A stretch of 64,000 nt of DNA from a virus, in IMG/VR virus record IMGVR_UViG_3300017991_000091, positions 1 through 64,000 of that record; one strand, written 5' to 3'. The notes beneath the pieces were generated by a model, which worked only from the letters and a program-made list of their open reading frames with translations, ran no database searches and was not told the DNA's origin. This document shows positions 9,260 to 16,424 of this stretch, in pieces. The position numbers and the translations under genes are program-made. Positions within the stretch are counted from its first letter, which is position 1; every line of letters begins with the position of its first letter.

Positions 9260-10281
9260 TAATCTTTCTCCACCGACATATCCACAAGAGAGGCTTTTTC
9301 TCCATCCACATCAGACCAATGGCCCTTCTTTCCTGTTCCAGTCCAATCTATTAGATCCTTGATTTTATCACTCACCAAGGCCGCCCGAGTCCAATGAGCG
9401 ACTTCCTTTCTCCTGCCGTTCTTAACTATGGGACGAAGTTCAATTGGAAGTCCAGAAAATCTAAGATTCAAAAGCTTATGAACCGCAGCAGGAACAGAAT
9501 TACTTTTCAGAATGTGATGAAGTATACTTACTGCCAATTGTTCCTTTGGAAGTATCTTCTTTCCATGTTCCAGGCACTGATCAAACATCCGACCTACCCC
9601 AGTTCCGGGGAACTTATCGCTGTATTCACCAAGAACTTTCAAAAGAAGTTTGTATACTTGCATATCTTTTGCTTCGAATATATTCATCTTCCTTCTTTCC
9701 AATTTGAGTTGTGATTTATAAGATTCAGGTTTTCTAGAATATCTGATCACATCATCCTTTAGATCTTCAATATCATCAGAAAAATCTGGGATTCTCTTTT
9801 CTAACTCAGACAAAAACTGAAGTTTCCCACTTAACCAACTCTTTTTCCAATTCTTCCAATAGGTTCGTATTGCTTCTTCAAATGGCTTAGGAAGTTCCCC
9901 GGCTTCCTGCCACATATATAAGAATCGATCGACATAGGAATCCATCGATTTTCCTTCCTTCATCTTTCTCTCCACCGGAAATCCTGTAATCCCCACTTTA
10001 TTAACTACTTCTCCAGCTCCCTTATTCAGTAAATCTGACTCTTCTGGATTCAATTGGACAAGAAGTTTTTGAAACTCCCCAACATGAACTATCTCCTCCT
10101 TTGCTATATCTCTAAGAATTTCTGCTGCTCTTGGGTCATCTGTTGCATCGGCCTGTGCTTCATAAAGGTGGGCCGCTTCTTCCTCCGCTGCTATATCCAG
10201 ACGGATTGCCCTAATCAACTCTTCTTTTGTTAGTCGTCTATCTGGAGTCATTCCAGAGAACGGGTTTACGAATTCTGCCAT
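9259..10281 (-). CDS. Ferritin-like (rubrerythrin/encapsulated-ferritin type) domain protein
   Basis: A 340-residue protein. Residues about 15-85 form a two-helix ferritin-like unit: AAEEEAAHLYEAQAD gives a first glutamate ligand and AKEEIVHVGEF gives the second-helix ExxH ligand set; the spacing resembles encapsulin-cargo ferritins and rubrerythrin-like proteins that bind di-iron centres and assemble as dimers. The remaining 250 residues (helical, then a region near RFSGLPIELRPIVKNG) are unassigned. It is embedded in virion genes. Encapsulin shells share the HK97 fold with phage capsids, which makes a packaged iron-binding protein thinkable, but this is inference. Confidence 0.7.
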   Translation of the reverse strand: MAEFVNPFSGMTPDRRLTKEELIRAIRLDIAAEEEAAHLYEAQADATDDPRAAEILRDIAKEEIVHVGEFQKLLVQLNPEESDLLNKGAGEVVNKVGITGFPVERKMKEGKSMDSYVDRFLYMWQEAGELPKPFEEAIRTYWKNWKKSWLSGKLQFLSELEKRIPDFSDDIEDLKDDVIRYSRKPESYKSQLKLERRKMNIFEAKDMQVYKLLLKVLGEYSDKFPGTGVGRMFDQCLEHGKKILPKEQLAVSILHHILKSNSVPAAVHKLLNLRFSGLPIELRPIVKNGRRKEVAHWTRAALVSDKIKDLIDWTGTGKKGHWSDVDGEKASLVDMSVEKD

Positions 10282-11165
10282 TACTCCAAATCCTCAATAG
10301 TATCTGCCAAAACCCGAAAGAATCTACTAGTAAATTTCCCCCCTTTAGGATATATGACAGATCGAACCCTTTTTATTTCATTACTCTCCTCTTCTATAGC
10401 ATTTAGAAGATCAGAATTATTACAAAAAATTGTTTCCGTAAGATGGTAATTTGTATCCACTAAGGCCTCAAAATAGAGATCTACCTTCTGATACCTGCTA
10501 TGAATCCTTGTCCCATACAGATAATCATAATTCTTGAAAACCCTATATGTATTTAATGGACTTTTATCCTTTATAGCCTCAATGATCATTTCCAGATTAC
10601 CTCTGTCATTTCCATATACTTCGAGTAGTCTGGAGTATAACTCTTGTATGTCCTTAGATCTCCTCTCCTGAGTTACGGCAACCTTCAAATTCTTCTTTGA
10701 ATGAAAAGAAACTACACCGAATCTCCATTTCCAAGTTCCGGAAGAAAGATTTAACTTTCGGAACTCTGCCTGATCATACATATTGGCCAGAGCTACCCGG
10801 AGTTCTTCTCGGAGATCATTCATTTCCTCTTCCATGGTTTCGTTCAAAAGAAACCCTAAATTAAGGTATGTATTATTGCTAATTGTATTGTCAAAAATGG
10901 AACAGAAGGATTCCCAATGTTCATTCGGGACCAGAACTCGAAGATCATTTTCAAATTGGACCTCCCTTTCATCATCCTGCTCCAGAATTTCAATCTTCCA
11001 ATCTTTTTTCTTCTTGGCCAGATCCGCAACTTTTGCTTTTACCATCCCCAGATGTGCCGGAAGGAAGGAAACATCATCAGATGTGGTTGTTTCAAAAATT
11101 GGGGAAGTTTCCACCTTTTTCCGGAAATGATTATCCATTCGATCTAGAGTTTCAAAGTACCCCAT
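10281..11165 (-). CDS. Hypothetical virion-region protein
   Basis: A 294-residue protein (MGYFETLDRMDNHFRKKV) with alternating helix and strand, no membrane segment and no recognisable catalytic motif. Its stop and start overlap neighbours by one base. It sits between the ferritin-like protein and a SWIM-type zinc protein. Not recognised. Confidence 0.65.
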   Translation of the reverse strand: MGYFETLDRMDNHFRKKVETSPIFETTTSDDVSFLPAHLGMVKAKVADLAKKKKDWKIEILEQDDEREVQFENDLRVLVPNEHWESFCSIFDNTISNNTYLNLGFLLNETMEEEMNDLREELRVALANMYDQAEFRKLNLSSGTWKWRFGVVSFHSKKNLKVAVTQERRSKDIQELYSRLLEVYGNDRGNLEMIIEAIKDKSPLNTYRVFKNYDYLYGTRIHSRYQKVDLYFEALVDTNYHLTETIFCNNSDLLNAIEEESNEIKRVRSVIYPKGGKFTSRFFRVLADTIEDLE

Positions 11166-11839
11166 TATTCTTCCTTCTCCTCATCCTCTTTCCGGGTTTT
11201 CTCTTTTTTCCTTCTCAAAACCTTTCCAGCCTTCTTGGCCCAACTAAATTCATCCTGAGTAGACTTCTCAATCCGGGAAATATCATCCCCATAGAAGTCT
11301 TCCAACCATTTCATCATCGTGTCGGTGTAGAATGGGAGGACCTTCATCAAATTAGCAATGTGCTTGCAATGTGCCCCGTACTGTTTCGGGTTCTTAATTC
11401 TAGGCGGCCGAATCTCCCGATTCCCAAATTGAGCATTATATTTTCCTAAACTTCTTATGTAATACCCACCATAATAAAGGTCCGCAGGACATGAACACTT
11501 CAACTGAACATTGACAATATTCAAAAATTTTCGTGCCAACTTCCTTCGATCAATTCTAGACTTATCCCTAATCCACAATCTTCGATCCTTAACTATCTTA
11601 ACTAGAGTAGGAATGATATCCAAGAACTTCAGATAAATATCATACCAGACGCCTTTTGTCGTTCCTGAACTAATCCGAAACTTCCAGAGTTCATCCTCCA
11701 CTCCTTGTAGGCGGACTCCCCCATTTGAAGCTACCGCCTGAACCCTGTCCGGAAAAGTGGGGAAGAGACGAGTAATAGACTTCTGTTTCCTTTGCAACTG
11801 TTTTGTAGTTGCTTCATGTATTTGATCGAATAGGTCCAT
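11165..11839 (-). CDS. SWIM-type zinc-finger protein
   Basis: A 224-residue protein with a CxC...CxH pattern: LKCSCPADLYYGGYYI (about residues 114-129) and later AHCKHIANLM (about 156-165), which matches the SWIM zinc finger used for DNA or protein binding. The start (MDLFDQIHEAT) fits the recurring N-terminal pattern, and the C-terminus is extremely charged (lysine/glutamate). Related SWIM-bearing proteins are found in large phages, usually uncharacterised. One-base overlaps link it to both neighbours. Confidence 0.65.
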   Translation of the reverse strand: MDLFDQIHEATTKQLQRKQKSITRLFPTFPDRVQAVASNGGVRLQGVEDELWKFRISSGTTKGVWYDIYLKFLDIIPTLVKIVKDRRLWIRDKSRIDRRKLARKFLNIVNVQLKCSCPADLYYGGYYIRSLGKYNAQFGNREIRPPRIKNPKQYGAHCKHIANLMKVLPFYTDTMMKWLEDFYGDDISRIEKSTQDEFSWAKKAGKVLRRKKEKTRKEDEEKEE

Positions 11840-12018
11840 TATTTGACAACTTTAAAAGTAACTAATGCCTTCGGTTTAAACTCACCTAAGCAAATTTCTC
11901 TCCAACAGCAATTCATTTCACAACAGAAAGGTTTGTCTGTCCTAAAACAATCCACATTTCCTTCTTTTCTTTGTATCCCTCTTATCTTCTCTATAGCCAC
12001 TGGATTATTAAGAACCAT
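11839..12018 (-). CDS. Cysteine-rich miniprotein
   Basis: A 59-residue frame with seven cysteines clustered in the middle (CFRTDKPFCCEMNCCWREIC), likely metal-binding. Stop and next start overlap as TAATG. It is followed upstream by the SPFH gene with a nine-base gap. Function unknown. Confidence 0.65.
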   Translation of the reverse strand: MVLNNPVAIEKIRGIQRKEGNVDCFRTDKPFCCEMNCCWREICLGEFKPKALVTFKVVK

Positions 12019-12027
12019 TATTGTTTC

Positions 12028-12561
12028 CTAAGATCCTAAATTTCCTAACAATCGGAAGTTTCTGGCCTTTCCAATATCCGTGATTCCAACACTGGAAACC
12101 CATAATCCCCATCCCTTGGACTCCTCCCTCACTGCCTTCAAAAGATTTTCCCGAAGAGTGCTTCTACTATTCTTGAGTTCTTCTAAGGTGTGGCCTTCTA
12201 TATATTCCTCAATTGCAACCAGTGCAGTTGTCTGTAGGCTCTCATCATAATCGAGAACTTCCAGAAGTGCCTTCACCGCATTCCTGACATAATATCTGAT
12301 CGATGCACTCACCATTATATCGATATTATCCTTAGTTAGAATAGATTGAGATCGGATATCAACTACCTGTGGTTTGATCTTACAAACTTCCTCTTCCATA
12401 ACTATAGGCAGAAGCCAGTACCAATTTCCTGGTTTTGTTTCCGTGATCCAACAACCTCCCCAGGGCTTCATGGTTTGTCTGAATCCACTTTCATCAGGTC
12501 GGATTATCATTATCCTAGGGATAAATGAGGTTATTTTTTCTAGGAGGGTTTCCAACCACAT
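12028..12561 (-). CDS. SPFH/Band-7 domain protein
   Basis: A 177-residue protein that is nearly all Band-7: a beta segment (VDIRSQSILTKDNIDIMV, about residues 66-83), then SIRYYVRNAVKALLEV, a long helix with EEYIEGHTLEEL, and VREESKGWGLWVSSVGITDI near the end, which is the classic stomatin/prohibitin order. Cellular members are anchored by an N-terminal hydrophobic helix and form ring cages on membranes; here only a short amphipathic start (WLETLLEKITSFIPR) precedes the domain and the C-terminal coiled coil is missing. It is the first gene of its operon, downstream of a TATAAATA box. Confidence 0.8.
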   Translation of the reverse strand: MWLETLLEKITSFIPRIMIIRPDESGFRQTMKPWGGCWITETKPGNWYWLLPIVMEEEVCKIKPQVVDIRSQSILTKDNIDIMVSASIRYYVRNAVKALLEVLDYDESLQTTALVAIEEYIEGHTLEELKNSRSTLRENLLKAVREESKGWGLWVSSVGITDIGKARNFRLLGNLGS

Positions 12562-12620
12562 TAAGTTTTTCCTTCAAAAACAAGGATATTATTGGCAACA
12601 AACAAGTATTATTTTATCCT

Positions 12621-12628
12621 TATTTATA
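12621..12628 (-). promoter_or_regulatory. T4-late-like promoter box TATAAATA
   Basis: On the minus strand the box reads TATAAATA, about 60 bases upstream of the SPFH gene start. In T4 this octamer alone is the late promoter recognised by the gp55 sigma. The same octamer lies before the operon starting at 31714. No gp55-like gene is visible in the window, so the parallel is tentative. Confidence 0.5.
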
Positions 12629-12663
12629 TTGATTTTTCACCGTATTTTATTTGCCTTTTATCC

Positions 12664-12689
12664 AAAATAGGTTATAATTTAAATGTAAG
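12664..12689 (+). promoter_or_regulatory. A/T-rich phage promoter element (copy 1)
   Basis: A 26-bp element containing GGTTATAATTTAAATGTAAG, identical base for base to 36695-36720 and closely related to 63318-63343. It holds a TATAAT-like core and sits about 30 bases before an isolated plus-strand gene. Confidence 0.7.
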
Positions 12690-12719
12690 ACAAGGAACTA
12701 TATTTTGAAAGGGTTGATA

Positions 12720-12911
12720 ATGGATATCGTAACATTGGAACAACACGCTGAAATCAGTGACAAATTCTTTAATAGTATCGAAGCCGAATTTATTATCGAT
12801 CCAACGAATCGAATCGAGATAACCGAAGCGGTTCGAACCTTTCTTACCCGAAACGAACTTCCCATCGAACATATATCCTGGTTGCCGAAGGATTACAAAA
12901 ACCGAGTTTAA
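12720..12911 (+). CDS. Isolated plus-strand small protein
   Basis: A 63-residue protein starting at the ATG at 12720 (MDIVTLEQHAEISDKFF), with AAAGGG seven bases upstream; a TTG fifteen bases earlier is a less likely start. It is the only plus-strand gene in the first 36 kb and has its own promoter element. The sequence is acidic with no zinc or membrane motif. It lies convergent to the gene ending at 13076; the 164 bases between contain only weak hairpins (around AGCC...GGCT at about 12963-12976). Likely an early-expressed host-takeover protein, by position only. Confidence 0.75.
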   Translation: MDIVTLEQHAEISDKFFNSIEAEFIIDPTNRIEITEAVRTFLTRNELPIEHISWLPKDYKNRV

Positions 12912-13075
12912 GTTTTAAATTTTCTAATTTTCCCCTTGCTTCTCCTAAAAGCAAATCCCCGTTAGCCACGGACGGCTTTTCTTTTCCTATTAACTTACCA
13001 AACAACGGCCCAAATCTCTCTAATTCCTTCCCAAACACTACCAGGAAGAGAGATCTTATCAAAATACGACACAGC

Positions 13076-13771
13076 TCAGAAACGCTTTGGGAAGACCGTC
13101 CACCATGACTCCCGCTTTAATGTTTCCTGTAAGTCCTTCTGCTCTTCCCTCCCCTCATCTACTAATACTTGGCCGTCTGTGGGGATATCCACCATTCCAG
13201 CAGCCCTTAGAGTATGTCCTTCTATCTGCTTCACTAAGGCCTTTGTATAGTAGTAAATCCAATTTAAAATCAGTTCTGTGGAGATATCCTCATCTTCAGT
13301 AATCCTTCGAGTCCCCTCAACATATAAACTCTGAACCCCACTAGGAACATTTTCTACATAAAGATACCCAGCAACAGATGGAACATCTGATTTCTCATAA
13401 TGCCACCGAAAATTTGTTCCCACATAAATTCGGTAGTTCCTGAATGCTTCGGACATCATAATCAGGTCAGTAGTCACATTGTCCAAGATTGTTATGCCCG
13501 TCAAGGTCCAAAGAGGGTGGTCATTCCAAATATAGGTCGTAGTACTTGTCGGCATAACATCAGACACGGTCTTAAAACTTGTACTTAACTGAAGTCTGGA
13601 AGAACCGGCCGTATAATCATATACCCCAGCAATTTTATAACCTGAATGGGTATTCCAGTACCTTATAGCATTTTCATACATCTGCTTCAGAGTAGCCTCT
13701 GGCGTAGCCAAAGTACGAGGAGCGAATTCCGCTGCAATCCAAGTCAAAAAAGATGTGTAACTACGAGCCAT
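13076..13771 (-). CDS. Putative neck / head-tail connector protein
   Basis: A 231-residue protein with an early tryptophan-rich helix (SFLTWIAAEFAPRTLATPEAT), a beta-rich middle (LWTLTGITILDNVTTDL, NYRIYVGTNFRWHY) and a C-terminal helical hairpin (LILNWIYYYTKALVKQIEGH). It lies just downstream of the capsid module, where neck proteins are encoded. The family is not one I can name. It is joined to the upstream gene by a one-base overlap. Confidence 0.6.
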   Translation of the reverse strand: MARSYTSFLTWIAAEFAPRTLATPEATLKQMYENAIRYWNTHSGYKIAGVYDYTAGSSRLQLSTSFKTVSDVMPTSTTTYIWNDHPLWTLTGITILDNVTTDLIMMSEAFRNYRIYVGTNFRWHYEKSDVPSVAGYLYVENVPSGVQSLYVEGTRRITEDEDISTELILNWIYYYTKALVKQIEGHTLRAAGMVDIPTDGQVLVDEGREEQKDLQETLKRESWWTVFPKRF

Positions 13772-13956
13772 TATGCAAGTACCTCAAGAATTCTTGCTAA
13801 AGATTTTATTGGACTTTCCTTAGATTCAAGTAGATAGTCTAGGATAACCTGTCTCTTCATTGAATCTTCCTCCCCTTCTAATAGGAAGAGTTTGGTGTTA
13901 ACCTCTCCCAAAAGATCCCGTACCTCTTCTTTGTCTACTTCGATCCTCGTCTTCAT
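13771..13956 (-). CDS. Small acidic helical protein
   Basis: About 61 residues from the ATG at 13956 (MKTRIEVDKEEVRDLLGEV), which has ACGGAAG directly upstream; a longer version starting at 14040 would lie wholly inside the previous gene. Contains an ESKESP string similar to the head-protein motif. It overlaps the upstream gene by 59 bases in another frame. Not recognised. Confidence 0.55.
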   Translation of the reverse strand: MKTRIEVDKEEVRDLLGEVNTKLFLLEGEEDSMKRQVILDYLLESKESPIKSLARILEVLA

Positions 13957-14356
13957 CTTCCGTATCCTTTTCTGGGATATCAACCTCTTCAGTTTCCTCG
14001 ACCACTTCTGTTTCGGGCCGCTCTCCAAGATCCTCCTCAAAGTTCATCTCTTCCTCGGGAACCTCTTCCGCTTCAGGCTCAACAGATGTAAGTTTATCTA
14101 AATTACCAGACAAATCCAATATTTCATGAAGTTCGTTCTTGGCCACTCCCCTTTCTGTTGGGTGGATGATAGGTATGGATCTTTCCTCAACCATGTCATC
14201 CAGTACCATATCAAAGTTACCTAAATCCAAATGGGAGTTCAAATCGGCCTCATTCTTAAACCGAAGGGTACAAATATCTCCCTCAACCAAATTGCAGGAA
14301 TTTAAGACATTTCTAAATTCCATATCTTTCAAAACTTTTACTTTTACCTGTATCAT
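13898..14356 (-). CDS. Hypothetical protein with very acidic C-terminus
   Basis: About 152 residues starting at the ATG at 14356 (MIQVKVKVLKDMEFRNV), preceded by GGAG. Residues 1-90 look globular, possibly a cystine-bearing small domain (VLNSCNLVEGDICTLRF), and the last 60 are glutamate/aspartate-rich and probably disordered. It lies between the LRR paralogue and the neck region. Function unknown. Confidence 0.6.
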   Translation of the reverse strand: MIQVKVKVLKDMEFRNVLNSCNLVEGDICTLRFKNEADLNSHLDLGNFDMVLDDMVEERSIPIIHPTERGVAKNELHEILDLSGNLDKLTSVEPEAEEVPEEEMNFEEDLGERPETEVVEETEEVDIPEKDTEDEDEDRSRQRRGTGSFGRG

Positions 14357-14389
14357 AATCTTCTCCAATTATTATTTACGCTTCCGATA

Positions 14390-15202
14390 TTATCCTATTC
14401 TATCCAAATAAGGTCTATCTATTGTTTTCTTTAATTCTTCAACTGAAAGTTTGTTGTTGGAACAATGAAAGGATCCACCTACTTCCTGGGGCGCTCCTTC
14501 TAGAGAAGTTAGAGAGTTGAAGGAACACTCAAAGAAACCACCTACTGTCTGAGGTGCTCCTTCTAGAGAAGTTAGTAAGTTGTAGGAGCAATCAAAGAAA
14601 CCACCTACTGTCTGAGGTGCTCCTTCTAGAGAAGTTAATTTGTTGTCAGAACACAAAAAGTTTCCACCTACTGTCTGAGGTGCTCCTTCTAGAGAAGTTA
14701 ATTTGTTGTCAGAACACAAAAAGCCTCCGCCTACTGTCTGAGGGGCTCCTTCTAGAGAAGTTAGAGAGTTGTTATAACAATCAAAGAAACTACCTACTGT
14801 CTGAGGGGCTCCTTCTAGAGAGGTTAGAGAGTTGAAGGAGCAATCAAAGTTTCCACCTACTTCCTGAGGTGCTCCTTCTAGAGAAGTTAGAGAGTTGTTG
14901 TAACAATAAAAGCCTCCACCTACTGTCTGAGGTGCTCCTTCTAGAGAAGTTAGATTATTATGAGAACAATAAAAGCCTCCACCTACTTCCTTGAATTTGA
15001 TGGGTAACTTAGTTAGACCCCTTTTGGATAAATCCACATCTCCACTGGCACTCCAAGTGCCATCTGGATTTTCAGTACAGACGGACTTGATGTAGTCCAT
15101 TAATCTGGATTCTACTTCTTCTTGAGAAATGGGCTGAAAAAGTTCTTCGAATTCAGATTTACTGATTTCAGTAGGAATGTTTTCGTATAGTTCGTTGAAC
15201 AT
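14390..15202 (-). CDS. Leucine-rich-repeat protein (paralogue B)
   Basis: A 270-residue protein with the same head and tail as the gene at 142-645, differing by a handful of residues, and eight instead of three 21-residue repeats (LTSLEGAPQxVGG..., residues about 84-251). The near identity of head, tail, repeats and the 20 bases upstream of the start shows a recent segmental duplication; the copies lie on the same strand 14 kb apart. The repeat positions after VGG and around CSxN vary most, as expected for a changing binding face. Possible surface or adhesin-like role, unproven. Confidence 0.85.
   Translation of the reverse strand: MFNELYENIPTEISKSEFEELFQPISQEEVESRLMDYIKSVCTENPDGTWSASGDVDLSKRGLTKLPIKFKEVGGGFYCSHNNLTSLEGAPQTVGGGFYCYNNSLTSLEGAPQEVGGNFDCSFNSLTSLEGAPQTVGSFFDCYNNSLTSLEGAPQTVGGGFLCSDNKLTSLEGAPQTVGGNFLCSDNKLTSLEGAPQTVGGFFDCSYNLLTSLEGAPQTVGGFFECSFNSLTSLEGAPQEVGGSFHCSNNKLSVEELKKTIDRPYLDRIG
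14450..14953 (-). repeat. Eight tandem 63-bp coding repeats
   Basis: Eight 63-bp units in phase with the reading frame, each including the bases encoding TSLEGAPQ, highly alike to each other and to those at 202-390. Confidence 0.9.
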
Positions 15203-15228
15203 TATTCATTCCTAAAATACTAAAGGCC

Positions 15229-15264
15229 CAGGGCAGAACCCCTTTCCTTAGAAGTCCTACCCTG
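15229..15264 (-). terminator. Hairpin after the capsid gene
   Basis: Eleven consecutive base pairs (with G-U wobbles) form between CAGGGTAGGAC and GTTCTGCCCTG on the minus strand, loop 14, located 57 bases after the capsid stop codon and just before the LRR gene. No long U-run follows, so it could be an attenuator or RNA-processing/stability element rather than a simple terminator. Confidence 0.5.
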
Positions 15265-15320
15265 AGTTTCCAACTATTCGAAAATACCTGAAAATTTAAC
15301 CTAGTTAACTAAACATACGA

Positions 15321-16424
15321 TTAAGAAATCGTACCACTGATGTACCCCTCACAGAACATACCAGCGTTGATCACCTTAAATCCAGCCGAGCTTAAGAAGC
15401 CCTTCTGAGAGATAAGATCACTGGTAATTAAGGTTGGAGTAGCGAATAAGGGGATGTACGGACAGTACATGACATTTATGTTATCATGAGGCTCTTTATC
15501 CTCATTTCTTACAATTTCTTGTAAGGTCGGACTATATCTTTCGTAGTTTTCATCTACGAGGAACTGTTCGTGGAATCTACTTGCCCTAGAAATAATATAT
15601 TTCCTTAGACTTTCGATTCTAGTCTCTACACCTTCCAAATAATTTCTTATTTGGCTTGGCTCGGTATTAGCATAGAAGAAGTTTTCCTTCTCCCCATCCT
15701 GAGAAAAAATGATATCTTGATCATTTAACTCAAATGAGTGAAAGTCATCTAATGTGGTAGCGAAGATAGTAATATTGTTTTCCTTAGAAGTAAGATAAAT
15801 CTTTAATCCCTTCTCATCTGTATATCTTCCAAAAACCTCAACCCAAATATCTAACTCAGGAAGGTAAAAATCTGGAAGGTATTTTCTCTCTTTTCCATAC
15901 AGATGATAATTAAAATATCCCGTCTCATATTCCCAATTGAAACCTAGAACATCCAAAATATAAGCGAACTTCACTTCATAGGTGCTTCTAAAATGAGTTC
16001 CATTATAGATGTAATGGTTCTGCTTAAATTGGTTATCAAACCGACTTTCCATCCATTTATCCTTGGATTCTGGATTACTCCACAAGGAATCTGAGCCTTT
16101 CCTGGCATTAACTATTCTTACTTCCTTATTCTCTTCGCTAAAGTAAAAAGAACTCTTTATACTTTCAGAAGTCCTTTTATACTTATCTTCAACCCATTCC
16201 TTATCCTCAAACTTCTTTCGTAAGGCCTTATGCATAGACTTGATCTGTTCTTCCTTATTAACACAAGATCTGGCATACTCAAGATGATCCGTGGAACGGG
16301 GACCGCTGGAATGCCAACTCAAATGGCTTCCTACACTGGCCTTGCTTTTAAATTCCCGATCACAAAGAAGGCAGATCCACTTGCCATCCTTTTCCACAAA
16401 ATTACGTTCTTCCTTAGCCTTCAC
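15321..16424 (-). CDS. Intron-encoded homing endonuclease frame, in phase with capsid exon 4
   Basis: A GTG start at 16424 (AAAGGAA about nine bases upstream) opens a 367-residue frame. Residues about 17-38 carry a C2H2 finger (CLLCDREFKSK...HLSWH); residues about 150-210 resemble a Vsr/PD-(D/E)xK-type endonuclease core (YEVKFAYILDVLGF, then KYLPDFYLPELDIWVEVFG), with phenylalanine where a catalytic lysine is common. From about residue 265 the frame runs through the intron's Q, R and S elements and without a stop into exon 4, so its last 51 codons are capsid sequence. Translation from unspliced RNA would make an endonuclease-capsid fusion; proteolysis or early stalling is possible. Its role would be to spread intron 3. 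Confidence 0.75.
   Translation of the reverse strand: MKAKEERNFVEKDGKWICLLCDREFKSKASVGSHLSWHSSGPRSTDHLEYARSCVNKEEQIKSMHKALRKKFEDKEWVEDKYKRTSESIKSSFYFSEENKEVRIVNARKGSDSLWSNPESKDKWMESRFDNQFKQNHYIYNGTHFRSTYEVKFAYILDVLGFNWEYETGYFNYHLYGKERKYLPDFYLPELDIWVEVFGRYTDEKGLKIYLTSKENNITIFATTLDDFHSFELNDQDIIFSQDGEKENFFYANTEPSQIRNYLEGVETRIESLRKYIISRASRFHEQFLVDENYERYSPTLQEIVRNEDKEPHDNINVMYCPYIPLFATPTLITSDLISQKGFLSSAGFKVINAGMFCEGYISGTIS

Noticed and set aside
10883-11449. Long plus-strand frame in the virion block
   Set aside because: It lies antisense to two well-supported coupled genes and has no ribosome site or motif.
12844-13038. Minus-strand frame with a start like FGKELERFGPLFGKL
   Set aside because: It needs a GTG or TTG start without a good ribosome site and overlaps the opposite-strand gene at 12720-12911; not enough support.
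14554-14835. Antisense frame over the LRR repeats
   Set aside because: Shadow of the 63-bp repeat; the protein would be a meaningless repeat.
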